Origin: Neckera pumila
Lineage: Eukaryota; Streptophyta; Bryopsida; Hypnales; Neckeraceae
Assembly: GCA_963969595.1 (NCBI GenBank)
Contig: OZ018414.1
Location: forward strand, 20,567,660-20,631,659
Length of the DNA stretch: 64,000 nt
Reading direction: 5' to 3'
The notes beneath the pieces are model-generated. The model did not search any database. It had not been told where the DNA came from and worked only from the letters and a program-made list of their open reading frames with translations. Below, one piece after another: positions 1-10,089 of this stretch (positions within the stretch are counted from its first letter, which is position 1; every line of letters starts with the position of its first letter). The translations under genes were made by a program, and so were the position numbers.

Positions 1-690
1 GGGGTAACTGTGGACGTGGACGGTCCTCGATGGGCGGGGTACACGCCATTAGGGATCACCGTGGACGTCGACAGCCACAAAGGTAACCGCGGTCACCGAT
101 TTCGTCGGAACGTGCCAGGCAATTCCGCTCCATCGGAGAAGCGAGCGAAAGCAAGAGCGACGGAGCCAGCCTGCCAACGGGGGCGGGCGGCAGCTACTCC
201 GGCTCTTTCCGCGCATGCCCGACGTTTTCTTAATCGCTCGTCTCGTCAGTCATCACCGCGTCTTCGAGAGCTCTCCATCCGCCCCTCTCATGCCCCAAAC
301 CGTTCACTCTTCTGGCAGATCTCGCCTCCTTTTCGCATTGATTGGATGGTCGGGGCAGCAACTCTAGGGTAGATCTGGATCTCTCCGCATTCGTTTGGTT
401 GATTTCGAGAGCGGGAGACGATCGCTTGTACAAGATTTCGCTACTTTCGTTTGGAGAGTTTTTTTCATTGGTTAGGGTATTGTTTTTTTTGGGAAAAAAA
501 GAGTATAGTGTAGGCGAGATCGTTTGGAGAGTATAGTGTGGGTGAGAGATGGTGTGACGGGTGTTGGAGGTGGGGTGTGGGGTGGGGTGGGACCCGATGG
601 ATGGAGAGGGGAGATAGTTCGATCCAAGGTCGTGCGAGTGGAACCAGCGACGCTTGAAACAGGGGATGCATGCCACCTGCACTCGGTTGA
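1..690 (+). promoter_or_regulatory. Upstream region and probable 5' leader of the ORP gene
   Basis: GC-rich sequence before the ORP start, unlike the AT-rich remainder of the window. The transcription start is not identifiable. Short upstream ORFs occur if the leader extends this far: ATG at 549 (two codons), 597 (six codons), 601 (ends about 657), 666 (overlaps the main start in another frame) and 670 (six codons). The last one ends with TGA at 688-690, directly touching the main ATG at 691. A guanine-rich stretch at 572-591 has four runs of three or four G separated by one to three bases, a classic G-quadruplex pattern on the sense strand. Open frames further upstream look like GC-content artefacts. 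Confidence 0.55.
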
Positions 691-3600
691 ATGCATTCGT
701 TGTGCTGCATCGCGCCAGTTCCCATGGAAAAGGATGGAGGGAAAGGGGGTGGCAAGATGTTTACCTCCTCTTCGGAGCCCAGCAGTCCGCATCGATCTTC
801 GAAGGACCGTCAGAATAATGTGATTTCAGCTAAGGTGATTACGAATAATAGTAGTAATCATACCGGGCCGGCTGCTGCTGCTACGGGTCCTCCCGGCTCG
901 AGCCGATCCATGGCGTCGTCGTTGGCGTTGCCACCCTTGCCGAAAAGCAACAACAACAACAACAACAACAACGGAGGGGCTGTTGCGGTGAATGGCAGTG
1001 ATGATCGGGTGGACGCGCCTCCATCTGCCGGGGCCGGGAAGGTTTTTACGGTCACGCCGGAGGGAGGCATGAAGACGGCCACGAATTTCTCTGGGGAGCA
1101 TTTTCAGGTGGTGGATACGAAGGCGGGCGCGACGGCGCAAGGGGGAGCGCTCAATATTGCAGGGATTTTGCATAAGTGGGTGAATTACGGGAAGGGCTGG
1201 CGGCCGAGGTGGTTTGCGCTTAAGGATGGCGTGTTTTCTTACTACAAGGTCCACGGGCACGATAAGGTCACCGTGAATGACAACCGGTTCAAGAACTTCC
1301 GAATTATTGGGGAGGAGGCGCAGAAATTCATGAAGAAGCAGAAGCCCACTCATACGCATACTCATACGCATACGCATACGCACGTGCAAAATCGGGATAG
1401 CACTGATAAGAGCCAATTCAAAGCGTCCGGAGAGATTCATCTTAAGGTGAGTTGGTAGACGTGGTATTCAGATTCAATTTGTGTTCGGATCTGTACAATG
1501 AAATTCGATCCTGAAATTCACTTGCACATTTTAACGATAACTAAAGTGGAGCTATTCTCAAGATTTTTGCTATATGAAGTAGTGAGTGGTCAGAGTGTGG
1601 AAAGTTGTGAAATCAACGCCCTGTCCAAGAAGCGACATACTCAAAGATTCATTCATGGCTAAATTGAGTTGCGTAACTTCTCTGCGCTTATTATTCGTCG
1701 ACTGTCTTGTCATATGCACTTGTCGAATTGGTAAACTTCGTGGAGACCTGGTTATTTGATAGGTTCACTTCACTTCTAGTGCCGTGCTGATCTCGTTCAT
1801 TTTATCAGTCGGATCGCTCTGTATTTTGAAGTAGTTGCCGTCTTTGAACAATCTTCTGTGTTCGTTTTATTGTCATCAGAGCTTGTGTCAACGTTAGGGT
1901 TTCGTTCTTTCTTAGCCTGAAGCAGTCGAAGTTTCGTTTTCCTTGTGTGCAAGAGTAACGACTACGAATTCGTTATATCATTCTTGTTTCGGTTAGTGTG
2001 GTGCCACGTTGTCGGATAATTACTCTTAATCTTATTCGTTTTCCTATCTCTACGACGGGCAGATTTTTAAGTTTCCTTGTGTTATTCCCTAAGCCGATAT
2101 GCAGCTTTCTGATATTGCTAGTCAAGCAATGATTACAACTCATTAAAGTGTCACAGTCTCAATTGAAATATTCTCGCTTGAGATTCCGCTCGGCTCGTCC
2201 ACATTTGTCCATGGTCCAAGGGCAGTGTCTTTTATCCTGCAGACTCTTCTTTGTCACTCTGCAGTCTCGGAATTGAGCTAGTTAACGTGACCAGAGTTTG
2301 TTTTTCCATTCTTGACCAGGTGTCTTCCCTTCGCAATAGCCGGTCAGATGATAAGAAGTTCTACATCTATACGGGAACAAAGACGCTGCATCTACTAGCA
2401 GAGACAAGTGCCGACAGGCATGAGTGGTTATCGGTCTTGACTGCGGCTAAGGAGTTATTTCCTCGGAATTCTATGCTCATTGGTCTGGTGACCCCTTCTG
2501 AAGAAATTACCATTTCTACCGATAATTTGAGGGAAAAGCTTTTGGAATTTGGATTGAGTGAGGAGAAGGTGAAGGAATGCGAGGATATTATGTTGGCGGA
2601 ATTTTCGGATGTGAAAGAGCAATTGAAGGTTATGCAGCGGCGTCGCCTGACATTGCTCGAAAGACTGCGACTGCTGGAGGTATACTACTGCAACTTTCCC
2701 TCCTTGTGAAGATTTGTATTGCGTTTCCACAAGTTGTCTCCGTACAGTTTGGCTTTTCCGTCCATTATAGAGACCGTGATGCGGTGGATATTCCAAACTG
2801 AAGGTTAGCATGGGAGGTTTGGCATGGCGTGGTTGGTTTGGGATTTGCATGGGAGGTAAAACCTAGCATGTTGATAGTTAAATGTTGTCCTTGCAGGCAG
2901 ATAAAGTGGAATTGGAAACAACTGTTGTTGACGAAATGCAAAGTCAAGCAGGCGGAGGTGGGCTTCATGGGCTCAAGAAGTATTACGGTATTTCTGATAT
3001 ATTCTCTCTGTATCTTTCGATTGCTGTCTTTTGCCTAGTTTTCAATGAAAACGGGTGTCATTAATGTTCCTCGTGACAGCTGTCCTGAAGCGTCTGCACC
3101 GAGTTCTATTATCGTCATTGAACACAGCATTCGACTAGTTAGAAGCGTTATTGTTTTTTTAATTCAATTTTAAAATTTCAAGGGGTTTCAGGGTTCTATA
3201 TCTAGCATTTCTTTGCGACTATATGTAATCAGTCGCTGAAGATACTTTGCACGTAAACTCCTCAACAGCTGTTTAACGGATTTGTCGTTTCCTTGGTGAG
3301 TATCTGGCTTTGGCTTGTTGTAACCGATTGTAAACGCACTTTTTTCATCCTTCTGACAGGTGGAAGTGACACTGAGTCGGACGAGGATAATGACAGTCAC
3401 AAGGGTGGTGTTGAGGTTGATTCTGATGATGAAGATGAGGTCTTCTTTGAAGCTAAAGAGACGCTTAGGTCTGTGAGTTCTCAAAAGAAACACCATCCAG
3501 AGTCTCCCAGAGAGAGTGAAGTTAACATGAACATTGTGGGGTTTGATTATCCGAAAGTGGCTCGACGGAAATCTTTACCAGATCCAAAAGAGAAAGAAAA

Positions 3601-6600
3601 GAGTGTGAGTTTGTGGTCCATGATCAAGGATAACATTGGTAAAGATCTTACAAAGGTCTGTTTACCGGTTTACTTCAATGAGCCCATCTCATCTTTGCAG
3701 CGATGTTTTGAGGATGTGGAGTATTCTTACCTCTTGGACAGGGCAGCAGAATATGGAAAGAGGGTGAGACTTTTTTCTATCATTTCAATCTCTTTATGCC
3801 GGGTGAAGTGGCTGACTAGGTCCTTGCGATGAAATGAGAGCTCTCCTTCTGGTTGATGTACTTTGTCTATCCCGGTTTGTTGAACTAACCGGAATTCTAT
3901 CTGTATGTAGGGGAATAGCCTCATGAGACTTCTGCATGTTGGAGCTTTTGCTGTGTCGGGATACTCTTCAACAGAAGGTCGTACTTGTAAACCTTTCAAT
4001 CCTCTGCTTGGAGAGACTTATGAAGCTGACTACCCGGATAAGGGTCTGAAGTTCTTCTCCGAAAAGGTGTGTCATCATCGTCATTGCATACTCTATGAAA
4101 CTTTCAGAACTTATTTGATGAACGTACAAGTACGCTGGTTCTGAATTGGAGAGCTGCGTTTGCGAGAGCTGTAGATGTTAGTATTTAACCCCTAAATTTT
4201 TTTCATGTTTAGAGGCCCAAAACTACTTCAAAATATCAAGGTCAAAATCTTTATCAATATTTAAAAAAATAAATATTGATATGGTTCCTTTGGTTAACTT
4301 ATTCAAGTACATTATCCCAAACGTTTAGAGAGACTGTTCCCACCAATTGCAGGGTCAAGGTGCCTATACTTCAAAATGTAGGCTTTTTTTAGCCCTTCCA
4401 TCCAAAAGGTGAAGTTTTGTCTTCCTACATTTTTAGACAAAAAAAACGTATTATTAGACAAAAAAAATGTGTTAAACTCTTAGTGGAAAATGGGTTGAAA
4501 ACATATGTATAAAATTTTAACCAAGAAAACTTTCATATTTATTTATTTTTAAATTGTAAAGTGGAAGGTGTTACTTAATGAAAGATAAAACTAACATGCT
4601 AATCCAATAACTTTGAAAGAATTTGAGAATTGTTAATCCTAGTGGTGAGAATGTTGTAGTAAACAATTAATGTCCTTTACTTTCATTTTCATTTTCTTTT
4701 AAGAAAATTGAGAGCAAAAGATGACTTTATATATTTTTTCTATTTTCAGTGAGCGCAAAATAAAACTCCTCATAACTTTTACCTCATTATTCAAAATTCA
4801 ATGGTTCAAATGTTTCTGAGAAGGTATCAACCTACAGAGTCTCCAAGAAATAATTAATAGTTTTTAAGAATACATTTTTTTGCTGCCCGGTTTGACATTG
4901 AACTCAAAAGTACCCTTCTAACTTTTGCAAGATTTATCGGAATGACATGAAACAAAGTTTCATACATAGATTATGATGATTAGCATCCATCCCGAAAAAT
5001 TTATGCAAATATTTCAAAGTACGAAGTCAATAGAGCCTGCCCAAGTTCTCAAAAAAGCTCAAAGTGGGCTTCTTGTTTTTTTATGGGTTAATTATCAACT
5101 TGTAAATTTTTAGACTAGAGTGAACTCTCACAATCTGGCATCTTCTATCTCCATTCGTTATCTCGCAGGTGAGTCACCATCCAATGATAGTGGCATGCCA
5201 CTGCGAGGGTAGGGGCTGGAAGTTTTGGGGTGATAGCAACTTGAAAAGCAAATTCTGGGGTCGTTCCATCCAAGTGGACCCTGTCGGCATTCTTACGCTG
5301 AAGTTCGACGATGGTGAAGTTTTCCAATGGACGAAGGTACACGCTTGTTCGTAGACGTTGACACCTGTCTAAGCTTTTCTTGTTGGTGTTCAGTACCGAA
5401 AGATCAATGTTTGATGAAGCTCATTCACTAAGTTTGTACTGGTTAGTGACTAGAATTTCTGCGCCCTAATTATTTGCTTTTGCAGGCATGTAAATCTGTT
5501 TCTGAAGAGCTTTCTAGGATTCTGCATTCATAGTTCTTACTGGTTCCAGACTCCGTTCACGATCATTTGCAGGTTACAACATCCATATACAACTTGATAT
5601 TAGGGAAGCTCTACGTGGACCATTACGGTACTATGCGCATACAAGGCAACCGAGAGCTTTCTATAAAACTGAAGTTCAAGGAGCAGTCGATAATTGATCG
5701 AAACCCACATCAGGTCCTTCTACAACTCATCTCACTGCACCTATCAACATGTTATTTTTCAAAGCTGTTATGTAGAAACTTTCTTAGTTACTGCTTGCAA
5801 ACTGAAAGTGTTGAACGAATTCATAACCCTCATAAAGTGGTACTGTTAAATCTTTGGGTTACGGTTTCCCTTCTTTTGCTTTACTTTCCCTAAACTGCTG
5901 TTCCTACCGTCTGTAGGCGTTATAAGGCTTATTTGCTTTCCTGTGGTCGTGTTTAATGTGGTTGAATGGTAACATGCTTGTGTAATTTAGGATTGGCAGA
6001 GGATTGATTTGGGTGATAATTACTGGAGGCTCAAGGCACATGTTGAGTTGTAATGGATACATTAATAGGAAATGTAGTGTGGTCGCTATTGTTCACCGTG
6101 TCCAATTCAGTGAACGTGCTCCATTCTGTTTTTCTCTTTAGTCCACAGTTGAATTCACATTTTTTGTATTTTGGTTCGTCTGAAAAAGAAGAGCCGCTTA
6201 ATCTGCTCCGGTGAATTGTTGTTGGCAGGTGCAAGGGTTTGTGCATGACAAGAGTGGAGCTAAGATTGCAACTCTGTTTGGCAAGTGGGACGAGGCTATA
6301 TACTACGTTATGGGAGATATTTCAGAGAAGTCGAAGAACTACGATCCTATGTCCGAGGCTGTTTTGTTGTGGCGTGTTGCTGACCCACCGGAGAAGTTGA
6401 CTCGTTACGGTCTGACAGCCTTTTCCATGACTTTGAATGAGATCACACCTGGGCTGAAGGTAAGCAGTTGGTTTTTCAGCGCTCATTAAGTTATGCTACT
6501 ATTGTTTGGCATTTTTGGTAGGTGGAGTTTTGGTTAATATATGTAGTTCATTTTGATTTAGAAATGTTCGTTCGTTCGTTCACCTATTAGTATATGCTGT

Positions 6601-7083
6601 TTCTTTTGAAGGAAAAGCTGCCACCTACAGATTCAAGGTTGAGACCTGATCAAAAGCATCTGGAGAGCGGGGAATACGATGCCGCCAATTCAGAGAAACT
6701 ACGACTTGAACAAAAGCAGCGGCGAGTGAGTTTTGCTGTCTTTTCTTCTCTGTTACTATCAGAGTATTCTGGGGTGTTGAATTGGGACCTGAGTACATAG
6801 TATGTATAAACATTGATGGTCAGTGCCCATGTAAGCTCTTGTAGAAATGCACCATGATATTTTGCAAGGAAGCATTTTGGCAATTGATTTGTCTGTTTGG
6901 TTGTTCCAGGCTCGGACTCTTCAAGAGAAGGGCTGGCAACCACGTTGGTTCCGCAAAGGGAAGGGGAAGGATACTTATGAATACGTCGGAGGTTACTGGG
7001 AAGCACGGGAGAAAGGGAGATATGATGGCTGTCCAGATATTTTTGGTCAAGACCCCCAAGATGAGAATGGCCCTTTAGACTGA
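691..7083 (+). CDS. ORP: Oxysterol-binding protein-related protein, ORP1-type (PH + OSBP domains), ten exons
   Basis: Lipid exchange protein expected to move sterols and/or phosphoinositides between membranes at contact sites. Exons: 691-1446, 2320-2679, 2897-2987, 3360-3763, 3911-4066, 5169-5336, 5573-5713, 6229-6459, 6612-6725, 6910-7083. All introns are GT-AG and the joined frame gives 864 residues. The start at 691 is chosen because the N-terminus MHSLCC resembles the MHPxCC start I recall for Arabidopsis ORP1 proteins; an in-frame TGA lies just upstream. A PH domain spans about residues 155-300, followed by a coiled-coil segment, an acidic linker with an FFAT-like motif (430-436), then the OSBP domain from about 486. 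The domain contains [10 protein letters not shown] and the EKVSHH signature at the exon 5/6 join (588-593), and ends [10 protein letters not shown]. Low-complexity insertions are eight Asn codons (949-972) and six Thr-His pairs (1348-1383). Intron 5 is enlarged by a transposable element. Confidence 0.95.
4189..5087 (+). mobile_element. TTAA/CCCCTAAAGG-family element inside ORP intron 5
   Basis: A 899-bp insert flanked by TTAA at 4185-4188 and 5088-5091. Its left end is CCCCTAAA and its right end ATGGG, a slightly decayed copy of the family terminus. The diagnostic internal blocks are present in the same order as in the 15938 and 35239 copies: AATCCTAGTGGTGAGAATG near 4635, TTTGCTGCCCG near 4880, and an AACTTTTGC block near 4920. 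Without it the intron would be about 200 bp, like its neighbours. It lies in the sense direction relative to the gene and away from both splice junctions. Confidence 0.75.
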
Positions 7084-8251
7084 AGATAAAGGGACAGAGG
7101 GTGGGGTGATGAGACGTTTTTCTCATTGGCAGTATACAACTTTGTAACATTACCGCTGCAACCTCCTTCACTTTCGCACCTCCTTCACTTTCGACGGGGA
7201 ATTGAGTGTAAAGTTGTTGAGGGTGCGTGGCTGGCTAGGCGGGGTTTAGTCTTAACATGGGTTGTGTATATGTAAGTTTTTTTTCGGGTCAGGATCAGGA
7301 TAATTGTGAATTATCTCACAGAATTTCGGTACCAGCCTCAGAATAGGCGATCTTGGTTTTATTCACAACTGAGATATCTTTCAGTCTCACCCTTACTGCG
7401 TCAACTCATTGTTTAGATTTTATAACCCAGTTATTAATGAGCCCTCATTTTTTCTCTATTTATTTTAGTACGTTGGCTTCCAAGATCTGCATGATAAGTC
7501 CCCTCGTTATTAGTATGGTATTTTTGCGAACCCGTATTAGCCACAAATGGTGTGTTCGGAGTTCGGTTCTTTATACCTTGGGTCCTATATTTGGTCTGTT
7601 GCCGGTGTCTGGAATTCCGTATTCGATGATCTGTTTTGAATAGCTAGGTGTTAAATGTGCTTAATTCAATTGCTGTTGTAGTTAATGTCTTTCTTCTGGT
7701 TTTTTAGAGTGCATGTTAATACGATGTCATTTTGTATCAGGTTAGAGAATTGTTTTCAGTGCCTATCTATGCCTTGGAATTGTCTAAATGTATCACCTGT
7801 TGTGGTTAATAATTGTTCTTTTAAGTGACAGAAATGATGGCCTGGTTGAACTTCGCACCGCAATCGGAGGTATGCACGTGCGTTCCGCGAAAGGTGCCCA
7901 ACATCATTTACCTGCAATTGATGTTGTGATTCCTCACCACATTGATCTTGACTCCAAGTGACGTTTTTTAGATCAGATGACGCACATCTCCATTGAAGGC
8001 AACATGGAATACAAAACTCGTGAGTCAGTTTATCAATGAGTCATCAGGTATTCTGTATTCGACAGAATCATGTCAACCTGTTCTCAATCTTGTGCTATTC
8101 TTCAACGAATATCTTTGTGAGACTTCTCCATGCCAGGTATGTCTGTCTTTGTTTACGGTATACTCCTAGAGATGCATGTCTGAGAGATCTCATGATAGGA
8201 TAATTACAACGTCATTAAGTGATTCAAAGGCTACCTTCCCGTACAGTGATT
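7084..8251. other. Convergent intergenic region (3' UTRs of ORP and DUF1218 gene)
   Basis: About 1.2 kb between the stop codons of two convergent genes. It should hold both 3' untranslated regions. No canonical AATAAA was picked out with confidence, and no further coding sequence or repeat is evident. Confidence 0.6.
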
Positions 8252-10089
8252 TTAAGTGAGGGCGTAAGGACTCGGCATTGGATTTCGTGCCATTTGGGTT
8301 TGAGGTTTGTTGGTTCCACCTGGACCTCGGTTAGTGCCATAGAAGCTATCATTTGCTTGAGTATTGAGTCCTCGAGTGTCGTCACTTCCTAGCGCATAGG
8401 GGCTTGGCATAGGCCGGTTCATGGAACTGTTGGAGCCAGGCGCAGCACCACCTCCACTTCCGGCTTGCCATCTTGACTCTATGATGCTTCTGCTGATGAC
8501 CAAGCATATATAGTAAAGCTCTCCAGCTAAACCTGAGAAGAAGGTGAATGCAGCTGCGGCACCGAATATTCCTCGGTGCATATTTTCACATGTCATATAC
8601 TTGTCAATTTTCTCGTTTCCAGTTACCAGTTGCCGTTGTCGGGATCTGAGAGCATTCTTATTGGCTCCTGCCAGATAGCATATCTCAGCTATTACAAAGC
8701 ATAACCTGCATTGGAATTTGTAATTTCAACGTGAATCAGGCTCATCTGGAAGAGCAATGGAACGGAAAACCACTAAGGTATAGCATACTCTTGTTGTCAC
8801 TTAAAGCATTTTTACCCTTAAATGCTGGGCTGGTGACTGGAAATCATCCCTCTTGGTACTCTGTGACATCGCCTACTTAAGAAAACCCAAACCAAAAGTA
8901 CTCGTTGAAGGTCAAACTACCATGCAAGATCTCCCCTTTTTGCACAAAATTTCAAGGATGAACTATTGCACTTCTGTCCTACATGGAAAGATTCTTTGTC
9001 ATTCTTCAGCCGAAAAATGGCTGTGGGGTTGTTTTAAGGGTTAACAAATGAAGGAGTGTGATTTTGTGCCATGTATAGGGTTGTGGAGAGATTTTTTGGT
9101 GCAAAAGTCAAATCTATTTTTATCACTTTATGGATTTTTGATACAATTTTGACGTGGGTGGTTGATGACCACTGTGTGGCAGTAGACATCGCCATTTCCA
9201 TTCAAAGATCAGTGAGCAAAGACACAACCAAGCATGTTTACGCCAACTTGCTGATAAGTCAAAAGTGTTCAAATGCATGAGTTGATGGTGGTAACTGGAG
9301 TCTCGAATCAGGTTCCTAACGATTACAGTATCCCGTCTAGTTTAGACGTGGGGAAAGGGCATTAGTCGGTGTACCAGAGAATAATGAAGGAAGCGATGGC
9401 GCATGATTTTGTACTGCCGGGCTTGTGCTCGCCGTCGAAACAAAAGCACTTGGTGAGGGCCATGACAATCACTTGTGCTATGGCCAGGAACGCGAAGGCA
9501 GCCACCGCATATGACGATGAAATGTCTGAGTCATATCTGCAGTAATAGTAACCATTGTAGGTCGAGTTGGTGAGTGTCTTGTTGGGGTAATCGAACACCC
9601 AGCTTACATTTCCACCCGACGAATTCAAGCTCACATACGTGACGGTTGCCTGCAGAATAAATAGAATGAGTTTTAGGTCATCCTCTTTCATGACATTGTG
9701 GTTGGTTCCAATCACAGGTACGTTCGTTTCAGTAAATCCTTACCGATCTCTATTGTTCGTTACTTTTAAAATTTTGGGGAAAACATCATGATGGCCTCTG
9801 TATGCGTGTGATTGCTTTGGGATTCTCTCATGATTTGGCAACACCATTCGGTGTAGGGCACATATGGTGTGGCTCTAAAGCATATTCCTACCAAACTTTT
9901 TACGCTCTCCTGATCAAACATCTGTTGGAATCCATGTAGGACTGGGTAATGAGGTTCTGAACGAGGGGAATGAGGAAATTAGCGAACCTGGGCTCGATGC
10001 TCCTCGGCCGCAATGGCAAGTCCGAATGCAATTATATAACACGTCAACAGCATCACCACAACAGCCCAATTCACCTTGTTGGCCGCCAT
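8252..10089 (-). CDS. DUF1218 four-helix membrane protein, three exons
   Basis: Exons on the minus strand: 10089-9988, 9649-9375, 8705-8252. Introns are GT-AG and the product is 276 residues. Helix 1 lies at about residues 8-28, helix 2 at 80-102, helix 3 at 117-140 (crossing the exon 2/3 join, whose split codon is Trp126) and helix 4 at 171-196. This spacing, the Cys-rich KCFCF after helix 2, and the CENMHRGIF then LYYI pattern of helix 4 match the plant DUF1218 family. Some members of that family affect secondary-wall lignin in angiosperms; the role here is unknown. The first loop has three N-glycosylation sequons (Asn48, 57, 62), consistent with an extracytoplasmic loop. The C-terminal tail, about 80 residues, is Gly/Asn/Pro-rich and carries the octapeptide PMPSPYAL twice, the second copy ending one residue before the stop. 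Confidence 0.9.

Noticed and set aside
10..372. A 120-codon plus-strand frame in the GC-rich region before the ORP gene
   Set aside because: Arg/Pro/Ala-rich composition typical of GC-rich leader DNA, no motif, and better explained as promoter or leader.
8853..9280. Short plus-strand frames opposite the DUF1218 gene
   Set aside because: They lie within intron 2 of the minus-strand gene and have no motif.
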